Of a DNA stretch of 64,000 nucleotides, positions 13,012 to 23,930 are shown one piece after another. This stretch comes from Ilex aquifolium. Lineage: Eukaryota; Streptophyta; Magnoliopsida; Aquifoliales; Aquifoliaceae. Under the pieces are notes generated by a model. It searched no databases. It worked only from the letters and a program-made list of their open reading frames with translations, and was not told the origin of the DNA. The stretch covers positions 31,890,093 through 31,954,092 of the forward strand of contig OX637392.1 in assembly GCA_951799425.1 (NCBI GenBank). Direction: 5' to 3'. Numbering within the stretch: position 1 is the stretch's first letter; every line of letters starts with the position of its first letter. A program made the position numbers and the translations under genes.

Positions 13012-13735
13012 AATTTCGTCCCCAAAATTCACACACACACATGCACATTCAACCACATGCATATGCAACAATCATATAATACTAAATGACTATAAGAATG
13101 TACCTCCATCATCGAATAAGAAAGGATAACTGGTACGTATAGTGTCCTCACGCTCCCATGTCGCCTCCTCCACTCTTTGGTGCTGCCACAGCACCTTCAC
13201 TAGCCTCACATTCTTGCCTCGTAAAACCTATTCTCGGCTATCCATGATACACATCGGTCCCTCCTCGAAGGTCCCATCCGCATCAACAATCAACTCACCC
13301 CAATCCACCACATGTTTCGGATCTAGAGTGTACTTCCGAAGCATGGAGACATAGAACACCGCGTGAACACCCGATAAATTTGGTGGTAACGCCAACCGGT
13401 AAGTAACTGTACCAACCCTTTCGAGTACCTCAAAGGGCCCGATATACCTCAGCAACAGTTTTTTCCGCTTGCCGAACCTGACCACTCATCTCTTAGGCAT
13501 CACCTTTACGAATATATGATCTCCAACCTCAAACTCCAGAGGTCACTGCCGTCTGTCGGCATAACTCTTATGTCGGCTCTGAGCAGTGAGAAGTCGCTTT
13601 CGTATCAAGTCCACCTTCTCTGAGGTGTCTCTAACTAAATTCGGAACCATAGAGGGTCTCTCTCCAACCTCCGTCCAACAAACCGGAGAACGACAAGGCC
13701 TCCCATAAAGCGCCTCATAAGGTGATATCTGTATG
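13012..13735 (-). pseudogene. pol: Element D integrase C-terminus (GPY/F and chromodomain-like)
   Basis: The minus strand encodes RYIGPFEVLERVGTV (the GPY/F region) at about 13400-13485, then LPPNLSGVHAVFYVS and the tail to MDSRE, where a TAG stop falls at about 13226. The same frame continues with chromodomain-like text (VKVLWQHQRVEEATW). H has a stop at the same codon. The right end is the insertion point of E; the gene continues at 26801. Confidence 0.85.
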
Positions 13736-15385
13736 TGATTGGTTGGAAACTATGTCTTTCCTAACCCCTAAAATGCTATCCCTCAAATGATGCAATGTAT
13801 GAGCGGAAGGAAGGATTTCTCCCCCTTTGGGAGAGTGTGAAAAGAAAGGGCAATGAGGAAAGGGAAATGGGAAGATGTAAATATGGGATATGTATGCACA
13901 AAAATGATCCCCAATCGCAAGGAGACTTTCGTGTGTTGTGAGTTACTTGGAAGAGTATTCCAAGGTCGTATCCACAGGGAAGGAAGTGAATCAAGATTGA
14001 AGTGATTTGGTGAAAAACGGAAATGTAAAATCTTTTGTCTTGAGAGTTGGTTTGTGAAGTGTATGCTAATGAAGATGTAATGATAAAAAAAGTGTTGGCA
14101 ATTCCAAGAGATCACTCCAATGGGTATACCACCTCAACTCAAATCACTCCTTCGATTGAGCATGAATGAACGCTTGAATCACGGAAAGCCGAGGATGAAG
14201 TCGGTGAGTATCTAAGCATAAATCGTGACTAGGCCTACGGTTTATCAAAGACTCATCGACTCATCCATCTTCCATCCGGTCAAAACGAACCATTTGACTC
14301 TAAAGGGAAGGAGGAGAAAGAGTTGAAATGGTATCCCCAAAGGAGATCCCTCTTGGTCTTGCCAACTAAAGGATTTAGCTACTCATACTTGGAATGGAAA
14401 TGACTATGTAATGAAAGTGCATTGCAAATCTATGAACTTCTAAAGCTACAAAGTACAAGAATTCATGAGCTAAAAGACAATGCATTTAAACCCATTACAT
14501 AGCTATGAAAATGAAGAACTTTAATTCATTAATGGTAGAAAGTGGAAGAGAACATTAAACTAGTGAGAAGCATGAAAGAACTTACATTAATGGCATTCAA
14601 AGAAGTTCTAAAGAGTCTTAGAGGAGAATGCAAGGCAATGTACTGGAAAATAAGTGAAAATTACAACTTTCTCTCTCTAGAATCTACTATTCATCATCTC
14701 TACGCTTGGAGCATCTCTCTCTAAAAACTCTCTAATGTAATACATAATGCATAATCCATCCAATAATCCTCTCTGGCTCCTTTTCCTCTAATTCAGCCCT
14801 TGTCATGGAGATCATTCATCAACCCTAACGTGCAGGAGACATGGAGTAGCCTGGAGAAGTGATCTCCATCAATAGGTTGCAGGTGATGGCTTGGACAGGG
14901 CATGGCAGGGCACTCCTCAAGACCCAGCAGCTCAACTTCTCACTCCTCTCATTAATGCTCTCTTGCAATCAATAGTCCAAAAGAGGTGTGAACACAATGA
15001 ATAGTGTTGTGGGCTTGCAGGAGGCAGGTGGGAGAAGACATGGTGGGTTCCACAAAAATCGGCTGAGACAAGTTCACAGAATTTGGGCAAAATTCCTTCG
15101 GGCGTACCGGTACGCGTACTGGTACGCAGCACTCCGGTACGCTAGCCTTATTTTCCTGAATTTTTTCATGTCCTCCCCTGTTGAGCTTGCCTTTGGTTTT
15201 CCTTCACCCTTATTCATCTTGATGTATTTGAGAAGCCTCAAGATGGTTATGTTGCGCACTTTTACCCTGCAATCATCAAATGCTAAATTGAGAAATTATG
15301 AAGTAAAACTCCATCTTTTAATTATAAAAACCATTAATTAACATTGATTTGCACATGTGAATCATACAATATATTGTGCTAATTA
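13736..15385 (-). repeat. 3' LTR of element E (1650 bp)
   Basis: Begins TGATTGGTTGG at 13736, next to GTATG. Ends GTGCTAATTA at 15385, next to the polypurine tract; the right LTR ends TAATCA, so this copy has lost the canonical terminal base. Its palindrome cluster (15102-15143) is 29 bp shorter than in the right LTR. Confidence 0.94.
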
Positions 15386-15400
15386 CACCCCCCAACCTAT
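15386..15400 (-). other. Polypurine tract of element E
   Basis: The minus strand reads ATAGGTTGGGGGGTG immediately before the LTR. The core AGGTTGGGGGGT also occurs downstream of pol in G and I, and a shorter form inside E at 18985. Confidence 0.88.
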
Positions 15401-15704
15401 CTTTTGCTAGTCCCTTAGCAAAATTCAATATTAAAACACAAAAAATAGGCTAACATCCAACAATCCATAACAATTCAACTATCAATCAAAATACAAAATC
15501 ATAATGCAATTCACAAAATAAATATGGACAAGATGGAAACAAATGTGATATTTCATTTGTTGTGGTTCAAATTGGGGTATAAGGATTCAAAAATCAACAA
15601 GACACAAAAGCTGGCCTATTTCCTTCAGCTTCTTCTACATGGCCAGGGACTCAATCCTAACTTCAACATAAAATGAAAAGACAAAAGACCCAAAACACAA
15701 CAAC

Positions 15705-16904
15705 CTACTCATCATCTCCCTCTCCCTCATCACTATCATCACCCTCATCATACTCACTCCCACTCTCAGAACCATCCCCCTCTTCAGTATCATCTCCACC
15801 CATCTCAACATCAGTAGGGATAGAAGGGGCAGATGGGCCTGCGGCAGCTGGCGGGGCCACTCCAGGAATAGGTCTCCCTGGGAAAGTATGGCTGAACAGC
15901 TCTCTCAAAATCTCCCCAAAACCTTGCAAGGTCGCCTCAATGTCATCAAGACGCTGATCAGTCGAGCGTACAGGTTCCGCAGTTGATGGCCCGACAGAAG
16001 ATGAAGCACCAGGGGCCTCAGATCCAGTGCCAACAGGAGCAGCTCGCCTTCGCCGACTCAGAGCCTTCCTCTTCTTCTTGCTCGTCCTGCCAATGGCCCC
16101 AGTCTCAGGGGGAGTAATCTGATCAAACACGTAGGGCCTAACCTTGCTGAGCTTGCACAAGCGGGTCACTAAGCTCCCAAAAGGAAAATTAATCTGAGGT
16201 TTCTGTGTGTTGGCAAAATCCTTCATCTGTTCCCATATAAACTGAGCAAAATCAATTGGCATTCCAGACATAACCGCATCCAACAAAGCCAATTTCTCCA
16301 AATTCGGCTTCTTCTTAGCACCCCTAGGCAGCAAATTGTAGTGGAGGAGTTTGTTCAACAACCCATAAGAGTGTTTTAACTTCCCACTCTGCACCCGCCC
16401 CTTAAACATGCTGGGGTCTGCATACATCAACGCCACCAGTTCATTGATCGTCTTCGCCTGAGTGACATTGTCAGGGTAGGTCGGTGGATCATCGGGTGGT
16501 CTCTGGTAATCCCCGAGGAGGGACGCAATGACATCAGGGGTCACTGTGATTACCTTACCCCGAACCTTGGCCTTCAAAATTTCTACTCCGCCCTCATCAG
16601 CCAACCCAAGGGTCTGATAAAAATCCCTGCACATGGGTAGATTATACCCCTCAACTGCCTCAAACCAGAAATGCATACCATGGTTTTCGATGGCTTGGAC
16701 CACCTCATTCCGTCGTGTGAGAGATATGACATCGAGGTTTCGCTCATAGGTCACACCCCTGTCGCCAATCCATTTCATCCGAGCCTCCATTCTCGCCTTC
16801 TTCCTCTTCTCCCTGAGTTCTTCAATCTCCTCACTACTCCGCTTGCGACCAGAGGGCTCCTCATGTTGAGGAAGATCGGGACCGGGCACTTTTGTTCGGG
16901 CCAT
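15705..16904 (-). CDS. Element E ORF3 (Athila post-pol protein, 399 aa)
   Basis: An uninterrupted 399-residue frame in the position Athila uses for its third ORF, sometimes called env-like. I see no signal peptide, membrane segment or cleavage site, so an envelope role is not supported. The N-terminus is basic with a charged helix (EELREKRKKARMEARMK). A globular middle (about residues 45-250, with VEGYNLPMCRDFYQTLG and VRGKVITVTPDVIASLLGD) resembles the family often labelled putative plant transposon protein (I believe PF20167). A strongly basic stretch (KKKRKALSRRRR) could be a nuclear signal. The C-terminus is a short amphipathic segment and a very acidic Asp/Glu/Ser/Gly tail. Function is unknown. 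The ATG at 16904 begins the long frame and follows a pyrimidine-rich leader. Confidence 0.88.
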   Translation of the reverse strand: MARTKVPGPDLPQHEEPSGRKRSSEEIEELREKRKKARMEARMKWIGDRGVTYERNLDVISLTRRNEVVQAIENHGMHFWFEAVEGYNLPMCRDFYQTLGLADEGGVEILKAKVRGKVITVTPDVIASLLGDYQRPPDDPPTYPDNVTQAKTINELVALMYADPSMFKGRVQSGKLKHSYGLLNKLLHYNLLPRGAKKKPNLEKLALLDAVMSGMPIDFAQFIWEQMKDFANTQKPQINFPFGSLVTRLCKLSKVRPYVFDQITPPETGAIGRTSKKKRKALSRRRRAAPVGTGSEAPGASSSVGPSTAEPVRSTDQRLDDIEATLQGFGEILRELFSHTFPGRPIPGVAPPAAAGPSAPSIPTDVEMGGDDTEEGDGSESGSEYDEGDDSDEGEGDDE

Positions 16905-17165
16905 TGAAGGATTTTGAAAGATAATGGAGAAAAACGGGAAGATTTGGGCTTGAGGGGGTTTCGGTGGAACAAGGGTTCAAAGGATTTGGGATTTGAGAGA
17001 AATTGGGGAGAGAGAATGTGGGTTCTTAAAGAGGAGGAATGGGCAAGGGTATGAACTCCAAGAGGTATTTCGGTTGGGAGAGAAACGGGTTTAAATGAGG
17101 AGGGAAATGAAGGGTTAACCGACATCTAAAATAAAAAACCCATTTAAAAAAAATCGATTCAGGCA

Positions 17166-17250
17166 GGCGTACCGGTACGCGTACCGGTACGAAGCACTCC
17201 AGTAGGGTCAGCGTACCGGTACGCTCAGCCTTAGTTTCCTGAAACTTCTT
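17166..17250 (-). promoter_or_regulatory. GTACCGGTAC palindromes upstream of E ORF3
   Basis: Three copies of the palindrome lie at about 17169, 17181 and 17213. With their spacer (GCACTCCAGTAGGGTCAGCG) and flank they form an ~85-bp near-copy, in the same orientation, of the U3 segment at 26490-26580. Downstream (toward ORF3) comes an AT-rich stretch with TTTAAA words and then a pyrimidine-rich leader of about 250 bp. No canonical TATA box is obvious. A promoter role is inferred. Confidence 0.55.
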
Positions 17251-18984
17251 GCTGGCTATCCTGCTTCAATCCTATTTACTTCTAGACATCCTCTATACCT
17301 CCCAGCACACTCTTAACCATCATGTCCAATTTATTAATGAAATTGCAATGCAATTTAGGACTTTGATACATTCAATATACAAGAAATGAATTCCAACAAT
17401 TGACTATCCAAAATGAACATCCAGAAAACACATCATCAAGATCATAATCAAAACATTTCTGAATCATATCCAATATCAATAACTTGAGAAATATTCCCTC
17501 ATTCTTGCCAGCATGGAGCTTTTTAACAAATTTCTCAATTGAATGAACTAGATGCACATGAGCAAAGCCATAGTCCTCAATGCTAGTCAGAAGTATGCAC
17601 CTACAAATTAATTTTCCACTCGTGTGCATGTGAAATTAAACAAGTAATTTGGGCATTTACGAAACAAAATTCACATTCGAAAGGCTAGACAAACTCAGTT
17701 TCAATGCAAAACTCACCAAGGGACACTCTTGAGTAATAAACGCACTCACGTTATACTGGTATGCACTCCATGTGTACATGTGATATGGAATCTTGTATTC
17801 AAAACAAAGTGCTCACATGTAATCCAAAAATGAAGTTCATATGTGAAAATGAGGCAACCTTGGCATAGTCTCATGAATAGGATATTAGTGCATTAGGTAG
17901 TAAGACTAAACTTTATCATTTCTTTAACAAATATGCTTCTCCCATGCTTCCCTAGATCACTTAGGGCTTTAAGGGTTGTAATGGGGCCCTGGGGTGATAT
18001 CTAGGTAAAAGAAATGAAGGAAAAAGGGCAACAAAGAGGGTTGTTCCGAGTGAGAGACTTTAATGTTGGAAAAACACTTCCTTTTTCATGGGATTTTGAT
18101 TTTCTCACCATCACCACACCCCTTGTTTATTTTCTTTATTCTTCTTAACATCTCCCTTTTCTTTTGATCACTCTTTATTCTTTTCACCCCTTTTTCTCCT
18201 TTTCTTGGATTTTCATTCAACTCTTTGAGTTTCAAAACATTCATCCCTTTTGTTGGAGTTTCCACACCATACTTCCTTCTCTTTTACACTCACTCATATT
18301 CAGCTCTAGGAACAACCAAGGTGAGGTAGATTTTTATCATTTTGCATTGGCTTGGTCAAATGTGTGGCATAGAAACGAATTTTAAAATAGGCTCAATCAT
18401 GGCACTAGGGATAAAATTTTCTCAAGAAAAAGGCTAAGGCTCAAAGCATTCAAAAATGGCCTAAGATCACTTCCAGGTCCGCATGGGGAGAGCATTACAT
18501 GATCAAGACAAATCAGTCTACTAACCAAATGCAACTAACCAAAGCAAGCATAATGAGACTATTGAACAAACTTGATATCAAAAATTGTTCTTTGAGTAAA
18601 CGTAAGTTCCCTCCAAAAAGGTTTGGCACTAAAACTCTCATGGGTCCTTACTCATCTCCACTACTTATGTCAAGCTTAAAACATGAATCCAACCCGTAAA
18701 TCACTGAAATTACAAATTCAAAAATCACATACAGATGAGTTCGAAAATCAATACATATGTGATACTTATGCATATGATCCATTTCTATAGTAAGCTCATG
18801 TGCACAAGGTTCACAACAACAATCAACATGTCATCCAGTTCATACTCGTTTCATAAGGGAATACAGATCAACTTAAAGGTATTTTTCATCAAAAATTTTC
18901 AAAATTTCTCACATATTTTGTACTAATGCGACAAAAACAGAATACTTCCCAACAACCTTGGTGTAACATACAAATGGTGCACCT
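17251..18984 (-). other. Post-pol spacer of E, no convincing gene
   Basis: About 1.7 kb between the internal polypurine-like tract and the ORF3-upstream palindromes. I see only short frames without family resemblance. The stretch 18120-18260 is pyrimidine-rich on the plus strand, purine-rich on the sense strand. The NABP-like frame present here in G and I is absent. The block at 18370-18700 has a counterpart in I. Confidence 0.6.
18370..18700 (-). other. Conserved non-coding block shared by E and I
   Basis: Plus-strand words such as AAGGCTCAA, GGCCTAAGATCA, TGAGTAAAC and ATCTCCACT recur in the same order and spacing at 50485-50770. In E the block lies upstream of ORF3; in I it lies downstream. 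No shared frame is open in both, so I treat it as non-coding or decayed coding sequence. Confidence 0.55.
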
Positions 18985-18998
18985 CACCCCCCAACTAG
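18985..18998 (-). other. Internal polypurine-like tract of E
   Basis: The minus strand reads CTAGTTGGGGGGTG, sharing GTTGGGGGGTG with the true tract at 15386. It lies about 230 bp after the end of pol. G and I have an equivalent at the same place. Confidence 0.55.
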
Positions 18999-19013
18999 AT
19001 CCATGCATTGCCC

Positions 19014-19214
19014 TCAATGCAACAAAAAGAGAAAAATTGCAATGAAAGACAGTAAAAGCTGATAAGGGTAAGAGAACACCTCGCATATGAGCTTTTGACA
19101 AAAGCACCAAGATCTGGATTCAAAAGAAAACAAAGCTATACACCAACAACAAGTAAGTGACATGAAATAAAAACATGACATAATTAAAATAAAAGAAACT
19201 GTACATGCGAACAA
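19014..19214 (-). other. Small hydrophobic frame after E pol (66 aa), doubtful
   Basis: An open frame starting MFACTVSFILIMSCF with two hydrophobic stretches, directly after integrase and before the internal polypurine-like tract. It could encode a small membrane protein, but the sense strand is T-rich and any frame through it would look hydrophobic. G has a hydrophobic 39-aa frame in a comparable place without visible sequence similarity. Confidence 0.25.
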
Positions 19215-19225
19215 GGGACCAATTG

Positions 19226-22200
19226 TTATTCCTCAATCACTTCCGGATACACCGGGTCGGTTAACTCCTCCTCCACCACTTGGTTTTCAAAGCCCTCAAA
19301 GAATGGCTTAAGTCTTTGGCCATTGACCTTGAATGTTTGGCCATCTTTGAGGTTGGTGATCTCAACAGCTCCATTGGGGTAGGCCACCTTGATAAGATAG
19401 GGGCCATCCCAACGGGATCTTAGCTTTCCGGGAAAAATGGAGAGGCGGGAATTATACAAGAGTACCTTTTTTCCCGAGCTCGAATGATTTCCTCACTATG
19501 GAGTTATCATGAAAGATTTTCGCCCGTTCCTTTGAAATTTTTGAACTCTCGTATGCATCCCGCCGAATCTCTTCCAATTCATTCATTTCTAACATCCTAT
19601 GTTTACCGGCCATTCTCATATTGAAATTTAAAGTCTTGATGGCCCAATAGGCCCTGTGTTCCATTTCTACCGGCAGATGGCAAGCCTTTCCATAGACAAG
19701 CCGATAGGGAGACATGCCCAAAACTGTCTTGTAGGCAGTACGATATGCCCACAGGGCATCAATCAATCTCTCAGACCAATCCTTCCTATTGGGGTTAACT
19801 GTTTTTTCAAGGATGGTCTTGATCTCCCTATTGGCTAGCTCGGCTTGGCCATTTGTTTGTGGGTGATAAGCGGTGGATACTTTATGTGTAACGCCATATT
19901 TGAACAATAACGATGCAACTGGCCTGTTACAAAAGTGTGATCCACCATCACTAATCAAAGCACGAGGCATCCCAAACCTCGAGAAAATGTTCTCTTTCAA
20001 GAACTTGACTACAACCCGGTGGTCATTAGTCTTTGTCGGGATAGCCTCCACCCATTTGGACACGTAGTCCACTGCCAACAGAATGTATAGATAACCAAAC
20101 GACATAGGGAAGGGACCCATGAAATCGATGCCCCAACAATCGAATATTTCTATCACAAGTACAGGGGAAAGGGGCATCATATTCCTTCGGGTCACGCTAC
20201 CCAAACGTTGGCATCTATCACATTCTTTACAAAATGAAATGCAATCCTTAATCAGAGAAGGCCAGTAGAAACCTGATTGTAGAATCTTGGCTGAGGTCTT
20301 CTTAGCAGAGAAATGCCCACCACAGGCTTGGGAATGACAGAAGGCCAGGACGTTCCGCTGTTCGGTTTCAGGCACGCATCGCCTCATGATCTGGTCCGGA
20401 CAATACTTGTACATATACGGATTATCGAAGTAGAAGTACTTCACGTCGGCCATAAATCTCCTTTTATCCTCAGGGCTCCAGTGTGGTGGGATTTGTCCTA
20501 TTGCAAGATAATTTCAAATGTCAGCATACCAAGGACAATGAGAATGAATGGACAATAACTGCTCATCAGGGAAAGAGTCTGGGATAGGGATGTGCTCATT
20601 TGTCTCTTGTGCCACCAGCCGGGATAAGTGATCCGCCACGACATTCTCAACTCCCTTCTTGTCTTTAATAGTCAAATCAAATTCTTGTAGGAGGAGGATC
20701 CACCTAATTAGCCTTGACTTTGCATCCTGCTTAGACAACAAATACTTCAAAGCAGAATGGTCAGTGAAAACAACAATAGGTGAACCAATGATATATGAAC
20801 GGAACTTATCTAAGGCAAACACTACAGCTAGCAATTCTTTCTCAGTGGTAGTGTAATTCATTTGTGCCTCATTAAGTGTCTTGCTAGCGTAGTGTATGAC
20901 ATATGGTCGATTATCTTCCCTCTGACCAAGCACTGCACCGACCGCGTAATCACTCGCGTCGGACATGAGCTCAAAAGGAAGGTCCCAATTGGGTGATCGC
21001 ATGATAGGAGGCGTGACAAGCATGCTTTTTAGTTTCTTAAAAGATGCCTCACACTCATGCGACCACTCGAAGGGAACCTCCTTAGACAGTAAATTGGTCA
21101 GGGGTCGGGCCAATGCACTAAAATTTTGAATGAACCGGCGATAGAAGCCTGCATGACCCAAAAATGACCTGATCCCTTTGATGGCCGTCGGCGTGGGGAG
21201 GTTGGAGATGGCCTCCACCTTGGATTTGTCAACTTCGATGCCCCTTGCCGACACTATGTGACCCAACACAATCCCTTCCGTCACCATAAAGTGACACTTC
21301 TCCCAATTCAGCACAAGATCCTTATCTTCACATCTTTCCAACACTCTCTCCAAATTTCCCAAGCATCTGTCGAAGGAATCACCAAATACGGAGAAATCGT
21401 CCATAAACACCTCCACAATTTTCTCCACCATATCACTGAAAATGCCCATCATACATCTTTGGAAAGTTCCTGGGGCATTACAGAGTCCGAACGGCATGCG
21501 CCGGTACGCAAAGGTACCGTAGGGGCATGTGAAGGTGGTTTTCTCCTGGTCTTCGAGGGCAATCTCGATCTGATTATAACCGGAGTATCCATCTAGGAAA
21601 CAGTAGAAGAGGTGCCCCGCCACTCTCTCCAGCACTTGATCAAGGAACGGCATTGGGAAATGATCCTTCCTAGTGCATGAGTTCAATTTCCTATAATCGA
21701 TGCACACCCTCCATCCAGTAATCACTCTTGTAGGTATCAGTTCATTCTCCTCGTTTTCTACCACTGTGACTCCGGATTTCTTGGGCACCACTTGCGTGGG
21801 GCTCACCCACTTACTGTCGGCAATTGGAAATATTATACCCACGTCAAGTAGTTTAAGAACCTCGTCTCTCACCACCTCCTTCATATGAGGGTTCAATCTC
21901 CGTTGAGGCTGTCGGGAAGGTCTTGCATCCTCCTCGAGGTAAATGCGGTGGGTGCAAATGATAGGGCTTATTTCCTTGATATCCGCAATGGTCCACCCAA
22001 TTGCTCCCTTGTGTCTTCTCAAAACCTCCAAGAGTTCTTTTTCTTGTTCATTGTTCAATGTGGAACTAATGATCACCGAAAATGTATCTCCCTCGCCAAG
22101 ATAGGCGTACTTCAAGTGTGAGGGTAACGGCTTCAACTCCAAATTTGGCTTTTGTTCCTCCGACCGGAAAATCTTCTTTTCTTGCTTGGGCAACTCCTCA

Positions 22201-23918
22201 AATGTGGGAATCCATTTTGTTACCCCTTTCAACTCTTCCACGCTCTCTTCCTCATCTAACTTTACAAGTTCAGCAAAGTCCTCCTCCATGCAGTCCAACA
22301 TCCCTTCTAACTCCACTTGCTCTTCAACCAAAGTGTCGATTCTATTGATCTCGTTCACCTCCACATCATCCCCTGGTTGTTTTGCTAAATTGAATACATT
22401 CAGCTCCATGGTCATGTTCCCAAAAGCCAACTTCATTAGACCATTCCTGCAATTAATCACAGCGTTAGCAGTAGCAAGGAAAGGTCTTCCAAGAATAACG
22501 GGGATTTGGGAATTAAGGTTAGCAACCGGGTGTGTATCTAAAACAATAAAATCGACTGGAAAGTAAAAATTGTCAACTTGGACAAGCACATCTTCCACTA
22601 CTCCCCTTGGTGTGCGTATGCTCCGATCCGCCAGTTGAAGTGTAACTGAGGTGGGCTTCAACTCTTCAAGCTTGAGTTGTTGGTACACGGAGTAAGGAAG
22701 AAGATTGACGCTCGCCCCCAAGTCAAGCAATGCTTGCTCAACCCGGTAATTCCCGATGGTGATGGCAATTGTTGGACAACCGGGATCCTTGAATTTTGGA
22801 GGAGTGTTGGTCCTCAATATAGAGCTCACTTGTTCGGTGAGAAATGCCTTCTTCCGGACATTCAACTTCCTTTTCACCGTGCATAGGTCTTTCAATATTT
22901 TGGCACATGACGGAATTTGCTTGATGGCATCAAGGAGCGGGATGTTGATCTTTACCTGCTTAAACAAATCCAAAATGTCAGAATAATTAGCCACCTTGAC
23001 AGGTGGCTTCAACCGATGGGGAAAAGGGGCAGGCATAGAAGGAAAGCATAAACCATCATCAATCACATGTTCTTTATCAACCCCATTTCTTTCATTCTTT
23101 TCACTCGACTCACCCTTGTCAACCACACCCTCTTTGGCCTCACTTTGTTTGGCCTCACTCTCAATTTCTTTTTCTTTTGGCAATGCGGCCTTTGGTGTCA
23201 ACTTTGGCACCACCATCTTTTCAATTTGTTTACCACTCCTAAGTGTGGTGACAGATTTGAGTTGCTCACAACTCTCCTGGGAAGTCTCGGCCAACTCAAC
23301 CACATTTTGACCTTTGGGATTTTGTTGGGGTTGAGAGGGAAATTTTCCCTTCTCTTGTTGAGACAACCCAATGGCATTGGTGATTTTGGTGAGTTGGGCC
23401 GAAATGTCCTTATTGAAGGTGGTTTGGCTTTGCATGAAATTAGTGAAGGTTTGATTGATGGTGGTCTGGGTTTGAATGAAATTGTGGAGCATATCTTCCA
23501 AATTCTTCTTATGAGGAGGTTGGTAGGTGGAAGAACTAGACGGACCTTGTTGGGAGAAATTTTGTGGGGGAGGATTGGATTGGTACCCTTGCGGATTGGA
23601 CCGTGGGTATTGGGAGTTAGAGGCTTGCCCTTGACCTTGGGATTGAAATTGGCTTTGCCTAGGAGGTGCGGGAGGTGTATATGTGTTTGAGCCATAAGGA
23701 ATGGGGTTCTCATTCCTCCAACTGAAATTAGGGTGATCACGATACCCTGAATTGTAAGTGTTGGAATTTTGAGGAAATGATTGCATCGGTTGGTTGAAGG
23801 CATTGACCTGTTCATGGTATGTCTCTTTAAGTGCCGGAATGCTCGGACACTCCGACGTGGAATGATCAACACCCCCACAAATAGAACAAGCCTCCTCGGT
23901 TTTTGACACATGAGACAC
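19226..23918 (-). pseudogene. pol: Element E pol (zinc knuckle, PR, RT, RNase H, IN) with two lesions
   Basis: In-frame continuation of gag. The first 1134 codons hold the knuckle CSICGGVDHSTSEC, protease DLGASVNLLP, RT with CIDYRKLN and FMDDFSVFG, RNase H with SDASDYAVGAVLG, and the start of the connection. A TGA stop follows PWYADI at about 20515. The same frame resumes with integrase: an HHCC finger (H...H...CKECDRC), the catalytic residues in [17 protein letters not shown] and GQAELANRE. At about 19460 one extra A in a run of six shifts the frame, and the last 77 residues, ending at 19226, are in another frame. All catalytic residues I can recognise are present. These RT and integrase texts are typical of Athila. 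Confidence 0.9.
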
Positions 23919-23930
23919 CTCTCGTCTCCT

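Noticed and set aside
23067-23690. 207-codon plus-strand frame
   Set aside because: It is antisense to the zinc-knuckle and protease part of E's pol, whose long frame and motifs are clear. The reading has no family features.
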